A DNA stretch of 64,000 nucleotides from Sinohyriopsis cumingii. Its lineage: Eukaryota > Mollusca > Bivalvia > Unionida > Unionidae. Below the pieces are notes generated by a model. The model was not told the DNA's origin, did not search any database, and worked only from the letters and a program-made list of their open reading frames with translations. Below are positions 50,960 to 57,983 of this stretch, piece after piece. Each line of letters starts with the position of its first letter. Within the stretch, counting starts at the first letter, position 1. A program made the translations under genes and the position numbers. Where the stretch lies: positions 161,584,130-161,648,129 of the forward strand of contig CM068824.1 in NCBI GenBank assembly GCA_028554795.2, read 5' to 3'.

Positions 50960-51351
50960 AAAAATTATAAAATTATAAAATTATCGTTTTTGTTAATTTT
51001 GACCGTTTTTTGCCATTTTTTGACTGTTTTGGTCATTTTTTGACCGTTTTTTGCCATTTTTTGACTGTTTTTGGTCGTTTTTTTGTCGTTTTTGGTCGGT
51101 TTTTACGGGTGAAAACCCCAGGAAATCATTTAGAGAAAATGGATGTTTTTGCTGAAAAATCGAAAAAAAACGACTATAGGCAACAAAAAACGACCAAAAA
51201 TGACTAGAAATCAAGAAAAAACCGAAAAAAAACCGGATTTTTATCGAGGGCAAAAACCCAAGGAAATTTTGACAAAATTTATTCCGGTTTTCCACACGGC
51301 GGGGGGAGGGGGTCAATCACTAATTGGAAAACCGGTGTTTTTATAATAAAG
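50960..51351. other. T-rich to A-rich skew switch, no gene
   Basis: From 50985 to about 51110 the plus strand is T-rich with repeated TTTTTTGACCGTTTTTTGCC-like words. From about 51120 to 51290 it is A-rich with words such as AAAAAACGACCAAAAATGAC, roughly complementary. The halves could pair imperfectly. It is the longest non-coding gap in the element. The short frames inside it are low-complexity artefacts. Confidence 0.55.
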
Positions 51352-51825
51352 ATGATTATACATTACAACCACGATAAACCAGTACTCGTCTACGTGGTAA
51401 ACTCGCGATTGCCTGTTTACCGGGCGTACTATGGAGATGGTCTCGGTAGCACCATTGCGGGGTTATTTACAAGAATGGCTCCAAAAGTAGCGCCGTTAGC
51501 CAAACAATTAGGAATGAAGGCTATTGATGTTATTCGTGATAGGGGTATTAGTGCTATTGGAGATGTTGCCGGAAAGGCGTTTTCTGCAGCAAAGGACAAA
51601 CTAATGTCGTTGGTGAGAAGAAAAAAACAGAAACCACCGGTGATGCCATCAACGACAGTGATGCCTGCGAATGTCAGTAAAGTAATAAATAACGCCGTGG
51701 AAGAAAAACTACAGTCGTTGGCGGCGACGACTCCCTCGTTGGCGGCTCAGTCATCCGCCGATGCAGCAACCAACGCACTCATGAACGCGATAGCGGGGAG
51801 TGGTCTACGACGAAAACGACGTTAA
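51352..51825 (+). CDS. small basic virion protein (adenovirus pX/pVI-like candidate)
   Basis: 157 residues. After a leader of about 26 residues comes YGDGLGSTIAGLF, a Gly-rich amphipathic motif typical of small Polinton/adintovirus virion proteins, then an Ala/Lys-rich helix and a very basic end, GLRRKRR. It sits directly before the major capsid gene, as such genes often do. The role would be membrane or DNA interaction in the particle, and it may be cut by the protease encoded downstream (possible Gly-X motifs); this is inference. AATAAAG immediately precedes the ATG. Confidence 0.65.
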   Translation: MIIHYNHDKPVLVYVVNSRLPVYRAYYGDGLGSTIAGLFTRMAPKVAPLAKQLGMKAIDVIRDRGISAIGDVAGKAFSAAKDKLMSLVRRKKQKPPVMPSTTVMPANVSKVINNAVEEKLQSLAATTPSLAAQSSADAATNALMNAIAGSGLRRKRR

Positions 51826-51835
51826 TGGATTTCAA

Positions 51836-51865
51836 TTGAAAACACCGACATGAATAATAATAGAA
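51836..51865 (+). promoter_or_regulatory. intergenic motif before major capsid gene
   Basis: TTGAAAACACC followed by AT-rich TGAATAATAATAGAA and ATG. Similar GAAA(A/G)CAC or AAACAC plus AATAA blocks precede four other late genes. Confidence 0.5.
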
Positions 51866-53290
51866 ATGTTTGCGCGAACCGCTGATCCCGCGTTTGATAT
51901 GGATGCCCCAGTGCGCAGGGATGATTCTGTCCGTGATTATCAATATTATTCTTATTATGCAGCACAACCCGACCTACGATCGCGAATTGAACTTCAAGTC
52001 CAAGATACCAGTAAATATTTTTTGCCGTGTGAAGCGTTTATCGAAATCGAGGGAGAACTCGTGACAAATGCTGCCGATAATGCACCATACGCAGATGACA
52101 ATCGTGTTCGAGTTGGCTTTGTCAACAACGGTATCATGGCGTTATTTGAGAGTGCCAGATATCTTATTGACGGGCGAGAAATTGAATCAATAGAACGCGA
52201 GGTTGATGTTGCAACGACGATAATTGGGCTAGCAAGATACTCAGATGATTATACAAGATCGGCGGGCCCATCTATGATGTTCGCAAAGGATATCACTAAT
52301 AACGCTGATCATCTTCAGTACGTTAACGTGCTGACGAAAGAAAATACCGCAGCTGACCAGGCTGAAGCAGCCAATCCAGATCGCAGAGCAAAACCAGGCG
52401 CTGATTTCACTGTTATAAAAAGTCTTAACGGTAATTACAATATGGGATTTGCAACACGAGTAGAAATGTTGCAAGGACCACGCCGAAAGTTTTCATGCGC
52501 GATTCCACTCCATCACATATTCGGATTTTGCAGAAATGTCAGAAAAGTTATCTATGGGGCTAAGCATACAATCGCGCTGACGCGAAGGGGCGATGATAAC
52601 AATGCAATATGGCGTGCTGCTGGCGTCGCTGCCGGTAAGGTTGTTTTAACTAAAATGGCATTGTGGATGCCGGTGCTGACTCCATCAGTTACCACGGAAG
52701 CACAATTGTTAGCATTTATGGAACAGGGAGGGAAATCGTTGTTGAGTTGGCTAGCGGTAACAACTGATGCTAAAGAGGATAACGTCGCCGATACGTTTAC
52801 ATGGCACTTGGCGTCAAAACAGGGTGTTTCAGCTCCGCGTCATATATTCATAGCGCTACAGAATAGGGAACGATTGGGTAATCAAGAACACAGCCATATG
52901 ATATTTGATCAATTAGGAGTCGGGGATGTTTCGCTGAGAATAAACGGACAACAGGAACCATCCGAGGATATACAGCTTAATTACGGCGACAACCATATCG
53001 CACGTGTGTACCATCGATTGCTGTCATATATGGGTCGTGATCAAAACGTCGACACTGGTTTGCAAATATCACAACTTGATTTTAAAAAACTGTATCCGAT
53101 TTATTATTTTTCGTTGGAACATCTTGATTTAACGAGGCAATCCGTCGTTGATATACACTTCCGAGCTCGTATAGCCCCGGGTGGTGCCAATTACAGAGCG
53201 GTTGCTGTCATTCTCAGCGATAAATCAATGCTGTTGGAAGGTGTTGGTGGACGAATGAGAATCATTGATGCACCAGTGGAAAACATGTAA
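51866..53290 (+). CDS. major capsid protein (double jelly roll)
   Basis: 474 residues forming the main capsid shell, probably as trimeric hexon-like capsomers. A characteristic strand-turn block is VNNGIMALFESARYLIDG (about 93-110), followed by the first-jelly-roll region with an ISxY-like loop, and a second roll from about 240 with RHIFIALQNRER and FSLEHLDLTRQ. Length and layout fit Polinton/adintovirus double-jelly-roll proteins. The frame is intact, with a 30-nt AT-rich leader carrying the common late motif. Another short frame (51870) is a shadow. Assignment rests on the conserved block and the context, not a structure. Confidence 0.88.
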   Translation: MFARTADPAFDMDAPVRRDDSVRDYQYYSYYAAQPDLRSRIELQVQDTSKYFLPCEAFIEIEGELVTNAADNAPYADDNRVRVGFVNNGIMALFESARYLIDGREIESIEREVDVATTIIGLARYSDDYTRSAGPSMMFAKDITNNADHLQYVNVLTKENTAADQAEAANPDRRAKPGADFTVIKSLNGNYNMGFATRVEMLQGPRRKFSCAIPLHHIFGFCRNVRKVIYGAKHTIALTRRGDDNNAIWRAAGVAAGKVVLTKMALWMPVLTPSVTTEAQLLAFMEQGGKSLLSWLAVTTDAKEDNVADTFTWHLASKQGVSAPRHIFIALQNRERLGNQEHSHMIFDQLGVGDVSLRINGQQEPSEDIQLNYGDNHIARVYHRLLSYMGRDQNVDTGLQISQLDFKKLYPIYYFSLEHLDLTRQSVVDIHFRARIAPGGANYRAVAVILSDKSMLLEGVGGRMRIIDAPVENM

Positions 53291-53318
53291 TTGAAAGCAC
53301 AAACGCGTTTACAATAAA
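53291..53318 (+). promoter_or_regulatory. intergenic motif, second copy
   Basis: TTGAAAGCACAAACGCGTTT followed by ACAATAAA and ATG. Same layout as at 51836 and 54274. Confidence 0.5.
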
Positions 53319-53840
53319 ATGTCGTATAGTGTCGTCAGTGTAGAGTTGACTGATGGTCAAGTCAAGAAATTACGATCAAAGTCGGCTAAACAATGCGGGA
53401 CCACAATAACGCTGAAGCCGTCGCAGATGGCGGGTGGTAATCATAAGATATCGTTGACGGCGCGTCAAATAAAACATTTCAATAATGCGATGAAGAATAA
53501 AAAGGGTGTTCAAATAGATTTTTCAGCCGCAGCGATTAAAAACATGGAAAAGACCGGTGGGATATTTCCGCTGTTAGCTGCGATTCCGGCATTGATTTCC
53601 GCGGCCGCACCAGCAGTGGCGAAGGCGGCGGCGTTAGGAGCCGTTGGTACCGCGGCGGGAATGGCACTGAAAAAGGCAACCGGGAAAGGCTATAAAAAAA
53701 AACGATCCGTGGCCGGAAAGGGTCTAAGACTACCGGGAACCCCGTATTCATGGTACTCGGGAAAGGGTCTAAGACTACCGGGAACCCCGTATTCATGGTA
53801 CTCGGGAAAGGGTCTAAGACTACCGGGAACCGTTTATTAA
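53319..53840 (+). CDS. virion core/membrane-active protein with C-terminal repeats
   Basis: 173 residues. The N-terminal half has a LTxxQIKH-type charged helix. Residues 75-115 are a hydrophobic, Ala-rich segment (GGIFPLLAAIPALISAA...) that could insert into membranes or form an amphipathic helix. A basic stretch, KGYKKKRSVAGKG, leads into two and a half copies of GKGLRLPGTPYSWYS. Such proteins between the major capsid and protease genes are typical of Polintons and recall adenovirus pVI or core proteins. The 45-bp repeats (53715-53837) differ little at DNA level, so the expansion is recent. Confidence 0.7.
   Translation: MSYSVVSVELTDGQVKKLRSKSAKQCGTTITLKPSQMAGGNHKISLTARQIKHFNNAMKNKKGVQIDFSAAAIKNMEKTGGIFPLLAAIPALISAAAPAVAKAAALGAVGTAAGMALKKATGKGYKKKRSVAGKGLRLPGTPYSWYSGKGLRLPGTPYSWYSGKGLRLPGTVY
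53715..53837 (+). repeat. 45-bp coding tandem repeat, 2.7 copies
   Basis: In-frame 15-residue units starting at 53715, 53760 and 53805. The same DNA also stays open in a second frame, upstream of the protease ATG, producing a misleading N-terminal extension of that gene. Confidence 0.9.
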
Positions 53841-53845
53841 CTCCT

Positions 53846-54277
53846 ATGTCTAATTTTGATTTAATAGACGCCGCAAACGCGCTAGCGATAAAAAACTTCA
53901 GAGGTGTTTTTATGAGGGATCAATTACCGGCGGCACCAAGGAATATTGAAACCGGCATAATTAACCTCGATGGGTCCTCCGGAGCGAGAACTCATTGGGT
54001 TGCATACGCGATTGATCCGCGTGCGATCGTCTATTTTGATTCATACGGGTTAGCTCCGCCGAAAGAGTTTATGCGGTATATCCGGGCGTGTTCAGCCCGG
54101 GCGTGTTCAGCCCGGATTTTTTATTCCACGCTGCCAACACAGCGATTAAGCGACCCACCGATATGCGGCCATGAGGTATTGAACGTACTCGCGGCGATTT
54201 CATCATCGCGGAAACCACCTCATGTGGTTGTAAACGAATACACTAGTGGGGTCGTAGAGGCCCGGCGGGTTAATTAG
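53846..54277 (+). CDS. adenovirus-type maturation cysteine protease
   Basis: 143 residues. Catalytic residues by position: His50 (THWVAY), Asp65 (VYFDSYG), Gln99 (oxyanion) and Cys107 (ICGHEV), in the order of adenain. It would cleave capsid and core precursors during particle maturation. The in-frame extension back to 53750 runs only through the repeats of the upstream gene, so I start at MSNFDL. This ATG is 5 nt after the upstream stop, leaving no room for the motif seen before other late genes. A 15-bp duplication at 54083-54112 adds RACSA between the Asp and the Gln region; it is in frame but may alter a surface loop. Confidence 0.9.
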   Translation: MSNFDLIDAANALAIKNFRGVFMRDQLPAAPRNIETGIINLDGSSGARTHWVAYAIDPRAIVYFDSYGLAPPKEFMRYIRACSARACSARIFYSTLPTQRLSDPPICGHEVLNVLAAISSSRKPPHVVVNEYTSGVVEARRVN

Positions 54278-54303
54278 AAACACCGTTTTTTTTTACAATA
54301 ACG
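54274..54303 (+). promoter_or_regulatory. intergenic motif, third copy
   Basis: TTAGAAACACCG, a T-run, then ACAATAACG and ATG. It is almost the same arrangement as at 53291. Confidence 0.5.
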
Positions 54304-55806
54304 ATGATTGATATTTGGGGACGACCTATTTCGGCGCTGAAAGGATCCACGGAAACGCCCGCCACCGATGACTTAAAAAAACTAATCGAGGATGAAATCG
54401 CTGATACGTTGAATTTAACCAGTGTTGACCCAGGTGAAATAGTCGTATTTCAGGACCGCCAGGGTAAATTGAAATCCAGTAATGTGTCGCTGGATGACGT
54501 TTTAATACGACAGCGTGATGCCGCCGAAGACACTATCGCGTTGTATACCAGCGACGGACGACTCAAACCGGGTGAATATCTGTCGACGATAACATTAGTC
54601 AAAGACGGTTTTATAAGGTTGGATAAATCGGTGACCGAACTTGACGCGCAGGTGAAAAAATCTGCCACCGAGGTGAAAAAATCTATCACCGATATACAAC
54701 TCACTACCGCTAGTTTTTTCGGGACCCCGACGGTAACCGAACCGAATATTACAACAATAAGGAATGCTATTTTGGATTTTGCAACGCTGTCGGGCCAATT
54801 TTACACGTTACGAAAAAATGTTAACAGGATCGATGACAACTTTGATAAATTTTTTGGTAAAAAAAATACCAAGCTGGATGAGATTACAACAACTATAAAT
54901 GATATCACTGCGTATGGACAGGAAATAGGAACAATCAAACTTGATGTTGCAACGAACAGAAATGGTGTAGTAGTACATGAGCGGGAAATAGAAATAATCG
55001 GCGCTAATGTTGCAACGATCATAAATAATGTAGACTCGCATGGACGGAAAATAGAAACAATTAAAAATGATGTTACAACGATCATAAATAATGTAGACTC
55101 GCATACACAGGAAATAAGAACAATCAAAACTGATATTGAAGCGAACAAAAAGGGTGTAGACGCGCATACACAGGAAATAGGAACAATCAAAACTGATATT
55201 GAAGCGAACAAAAAAAATATAGACGCGTATTGGCGGGGAATAGGAATAATCAAAACTGATGTTGCAGCGAACAAAAAAGGTATAGACGTGCATACATATG
55301 AAATAGGAACAATCAAACTTGATGTTGCAGCGAACAAAAAAAGTATAACCGAGAATACACGGGAAATAGAAACAATCAAAACTAATGTTGCAGCGAACAA
55401 GAATAATATGGACGCGAATTCGCTGAGAATGGAAATAATCAGAACTGATGTTGAAGCGATTAAAGACGGACTACCGAGAGTAGCAGAGCAATTCGAAAAA
55501 ATAAAAACCCCTCATGAAAACATCATCAACACAGTATACACAATTCGGCATGGATCATTCGATTGGACTCCTACACAGAATACAGTAAATATTACCGCAA
55601 CTGTTAAGGGCATTTATCGATTGACACTGGTTTCAATGATGCAGTTTAATATATTATCGTCGAGTTCATCCGGGTTTAACAATACAATATCAACAATTAT
55701 AGACAGGAACGCAACTGAACAGTTTACAATTTATGCCGTTGATGGAAATTTAGCCGGGGCAAACATCACATGGTATGTGGAATTTGTAGCGAATCTAATT
55801 AATTAA
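54304..55806 (+). CDS. trimeric-fibre-like attachment protein candidate
   Basis: 500 residues. The N-terminal part (1-190) is mixed and would anchor to the particle. Residues about 200-388 are nine 21-residue repeats (three heptads each; EIGTIKTDIEANKKG-like), a strong coiled-coil shaft. The C-terminal 110 residues (about 391-500) are beta-rich with no Cys (FDWTPTQNTVNITATV, FTIYAVDG, ITWYVEFVA) and look like a compact head. Shaft plus beta head is the plan of viral fibres that bind host cells, so receptor binding is a reasonable inference but not shown. The repeats are 63 bp in DNA and can change copy number. It sits within the late cluster. Confidence 0.7.
   Translation: MIDIWGRPISALKGSTETPATDDLKKLIEDEIADTLNLTSVDPGEIVVFQDRQGKLKSSNVSLDDVLIRQRDAAEDTIALYTSDGRLKPGEYLSTITLVKDGFIRLDKSVTELDAQVKKSATEVKKSITDIQLTTASFFGTPTVTEPNITTIRNAILDFATLSGQFYTLRKNVNRIDDNFDKFFGKKNTKLDEITTTINDITAYGQEIGTIKLDVATNRNGVVVHEREIEIIGANVATIINNVDSHGRKIETIKNDVTTIINNVDSHTQEIRTIKTDIEANKKGVDAHTQEIGTIKTDIEANKKNIDAYWRGIGIIKTDVAANKKGIDVHTYEIGTIKLDVAANKKSITENTREIETIKTNVAANKNNMDANSLRMEIIRTDVEAIKDGLPRVAEQFEKIKTPHENIINTVYTIRHGSFDWTPTQNTVNITATVKGIYRLTLVSMMQFNILSSSSSGFNNTISTIIDRNATEQFTIYAVDGNLAGANITWYVEFVANLIN
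54895..55468 (+). repeat. 63-bp coding repeat (coiled-coil shaft), about 9 copies
   Basis: Each unit holds an ATAGGAACAATCAAA-like core and ends near a GACGCGCAT or TCGCAT word. Units 3-6 are the most alike, suggesting recent unequal exchange. Confidence 0.85.
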
Positions 55807-55831
55807 AAACACTAGCTCTTTTAAAATAAAA
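55802..55831 (+). promoter_or_regulatory. intergenic motif, fourth copy
   Basis: ATTAAAAACACTAGC, then TTTTAAAATAAAA and ATG. This matches the AAACAC plus AATAA layout. Confidence 0.5.
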
Positions 55832-56353
55832 ATGACCACCAGGGTAATTGAATCAGAGGTATCACCGACGTCACATCAATATCGATTCGATACCGCAAAA
55901 GAATTCTCCGCGAACTTGAAAACGCTTTCCGAACAATACCGCGCAAAAATAAAAAAATACCGCCGAAAAATAACCGCCATCGACGCGGTCGTGTACTCGG
56001 TGTCGGGTATAGTAGCCGGTACCGGTGTTATTTTATCCACGGTGACCACGATAGCCCCGATCGCTGTTCCAATCGCTATCTCCGCGATGACAACAATTGC
56101 TGGAGTCGCCAACGCAATCACTAAAAAGATATCATCGTGTTTTCAGAAAAAACTCGACGAGTATACAGTAAAACATCAAATAGTATCCGACGCGTACTCG
56201 AAATTATCCGGGTTGATCTCGTTGTCGATTGATAATTTGTTCATATCCGATGTTGAATTCTCCACGATGGTCCAGTTGTACAGCTCCGCGATGTCAAAAA
56301 TCGAGGATTTTCAACTGGAAGCCGGAACCACTTCAATGGGCTCTGGTTGTTGA
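55832..56353 (+). CDS. membrane protein conserved in Polintons
   Basis: 173 residues. A basic helix (about 28-50) precedes a long hydrophobic stretch (about 50-95, VVYSVSGIVAGTGVILSTV and onward) that could span the membrane twice as a hairpin. After it come a Lys-rich segment and a helical tail (IDNLFISDVEFSTMVQLYSS), ending in GSGC. Similar helix-hydrophobic-helix proteins often follow the fibre gene in Polintons of marine animals. Role unknown; membrane or capsid-vertex association is a guess from the layout. Confidence 0.65.
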   Translation: MTTRVIESEVSPTSHQYRFDTAKEFSANLKTLSEQYRAKIKKYRRKITAIDAVVYSVSGIVAGTGVILSTVTTIAPIAVPIAISAMTTIAGVANAITKKISSCFQKKLDEYTVKHQIVSDAYSKLSGLISLSIDNLFISDVEFSTMVQLYSSAMSKIEDFQLEAGTTSMGSGC

Positions 56354-56384
56354 AATTAGACACTAAAAACAACGAATAATAATA
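56354..56384 (+). promoter_or_regulatory. intergenic motif, variant copy
   Basis: AATTAGACACTAAAAAC, then GAATAATAATA and ATG. A looser match than the other four. Confidence 0.4.
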
Positions 56385-57707
56385 ATGTCGCTGAACCCCG
56401 AAGGGTTTCAATTACTTCAGCGGATCGCGGAGAACACCACTCCGGTACAAACAAGTATGATATCGATAACGTCAACGAAACCCGAATTCAGTGTGAACTT
56501 CCCATCACCGGTTCCAGTGAAGGAAATAGCGCTGGCAAAATTGCGAATATATCACAGTTGGCCTAATATCCGAGCGGACGCATTTAACGGACAACAACCT
56601 AATAACTCGCTGGTTTTTGCATGGACAAATAAACCCGATGGGGCCCCAGACTGGAAGGAGGTTACAATACCAACTGGGTCATACCAAATAGAACAAATCA
56701 ATAAAGAATTTCAACGCAGGATAAAATCGATCACAGGAAAAGAATCAAAAATCGCTATTACGGTTCATGAACCGACGTTATCGTCGACGATTGAAATAAG
56801 CACACCGGGGTATATGGTTGATATTTATGGTAGTTCAATAAGAACCATACTAGGATGGCCTAAGAATCCACCTTATGAAATCTCCGCGGACTTGCACACG
56901 AATGAGCAATCGTATCATGAGATTACCCCCCGGTATCGACCTGATTGGTCTATTATAAAAGGCGCGTTATTACCCAGCAAGTTTATATTTCGAGACAGGA
57001 ATACCATGCAATGGGAGTTTCCGCATAAGAAAACTCCTAAATTGTTCGCGTCGACCACAGTTGGTTTAAATGATATCACTGATGCGTTTGCCGAGATTAA
57101 TCGTATTTACCAATCACAACTAGAACAGCTACGGGAAACAAAAGCACGAAAACACGTTAAGGTGTTAAATCAACTTATATCAGACATGGAATATATCAAT
57201 GAACGAATCGTTAAAACAATATCCGATAGCAGCGATGATAATAAACAACGATTCCTAACCGAGTATAATATCGCAGAAGCCGATTTACCCGATTTCAGGT
57301 TTCCAGGATACAACGCGCCAGAACTAAGAAAGTCTCTTAATGATTTTCTCAGTCCATCAACTTATATCCTCAAACACGATAACGGAGATGATGGTAGGCA
57401 TATTGCCCCGTACAACGTAAATATCGCATCGGTGATAGCAATTAATCTAGTGTGTGATGCTATTGAAGGGAGTTACCAGGTAGATACCAATCAATCAAAT
57501 CAAGCTCAACAGGGATATATCCTTTATTCATTTTCACCAACAGCCCCTCCGGGATTTTTAATCGTTGAGAATCCGATTAATCCGGTCTATATGCGATGCC
57601 ATAATCGGTTTTTAACGAGAATTAATTTTAGAATTACCGATCAGTCAAATAACCTAATTGATCTACAAGAGGAGGAGTTAGTGATCATTCTGTTTGTAAG
57701 ATCATAG
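56385..57707 (+). CDS. minor capsid (penton) protein, single jelly roll
   Basis: 440 residues. The N-terminal part is a beta-rich jelly-roll block (KEIALAKLRIYHSWPN, then PTGSYQIEQINKEFQ, about 98-112, then ILGWPK). A helical, charged insertion follows at about 225-310 (EINRIYQSQLEQLRE...). The jelly roll resumes with NVNIASVIAINLVCDAIEGSY and SFSPTAPPGFLI, and ends in ITDQSNNLIDLQEEE. This is the usual pattern of Polinton penton proteins at the fivefold vertices. The stop codon TAG (57705-57707) overlaps the first bases of the right inverted repeat. The frame is intact. Confidence 0.85.
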   Translation: MSLNPEGFQLLQRIAENTTPVQTSMISITSTKPEFSVNFPSPVPVKEIALAKLRIYHSWPNIRADAFNGQQPNNSLVFAWTNKPDGAPDWKEVTIPTGSYQIEQINKEFQRRIKSITGKESKIAITVHEPTLSSTIEISTPGYMVDIYGSSIRTILGWPKNPPYEISADLHTNEQSYHEITPRYRPDWSIIKGALLPSKFIFRDRNTMQWEFPHKKTPKLFASTTVGLNDITDAFAEINRIYQSQLEQLRETKARKHVKVLNQLISDMEYINERIVKTISDSSDDNKQRFLTEYNIAEADLPDFRFPGYNAPELRKSLNDFLSPSTYILKHDNGDDGRHIAPYNVNIASVIAINLVCDAIEGSYQVDTNQSNQAQQGYILYSFSPTAPPGFLIVENPINPVYMRCHNRFLTRINFRITDQSNNLIDLQEEELVIILFVRS

Positions 57708-57978
57708 CAGCAGGGGGGGCGATGACATCGACGCGATCGTCGCTGTGTTTACCGGACGCTGACGACGCTGGGATCGGCGCGCAGAAGGTATTAATTAAAC
57801 CAAATGACGTTCCGGACAATTGTCGATTTGACCCCCTCGACGATGACAACGACGACGACGTCGTTTTTTTTTTACCAGGCGCTGACGACACCGGATCCGC
57901 TGAGTGCAGAAAGTAACAATTAAACCAAATGACTATTCAGACAAATGTCCGATTCGCCCCCCCCCCCCCCCTGCTGCT
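57706..57978. repeat. Polinton right terminal inverted repeat
   Basis: 273 bp, the inverse of 42748-43011. Differences include an outer C-run of about 15 against 7 G on the left, and ATTCAG for the left's complement ATTCGTC region. The same internal 124-bp duplication and mirrored GC caps are present. Confidence 0.93.
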
Positions 57979-57983
57979 ACACG
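57979..57983. repeat. Polinton target-site duplication, right
   Basis: ACACG, identical to 42743-42747. Confidence 0.85.

Larger units (their letters stand above)
42748..57978. mobile_element. Polinton/Maverick (adintovirus-like) element, 15.2 kb
   Basis: This is a self-synthesising DNA transposon or endogenous virus, bounded by inverted repeats and a 5-bp target duplication. Integrase, packaging ATPase, adenovirus-type protease, two jelly-roll capsid proteins and a B-family-like polymerase are the defining set of Polintons and adintoviruses. Gene density is very high and intergenic gaps are mostly 5-40 nt, in sharp contrast to the host DNA. The element looks richer in G+C and CpG than its flanks. 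The polymerase gene is broken, so this copy is probably not autonomous as assembled. Confidence 0.95.

Noticed and set aside
51010-51346. Phe/Lys-rich frames on both strands in the T/A-skew region
   Set aside because: Low-complexity artefacts with no domain or start context.
53750-53845. N-terminal extension of the protease frame
   Set aside because: It is the 45-bp repeat of the upstream gene read in another frame; the family-like start is MSNFDL at 53846.
54801-55400. Long minus-strand frames opposite the fibre gene
   Set aside because: Shadow of the 63-bp repeats; composition is the complement of the coiled-coil code.
57722-57916. Open frame inside the right terminal repeat, with a counterpart on the minus strand at 42795-42995
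   Set aside because: The two peptides share a start but diverge in frame within the second half because of small indels, so protein sequence is not conserved between the repeats; the frame reflects GAC/GTC-rich DNA.
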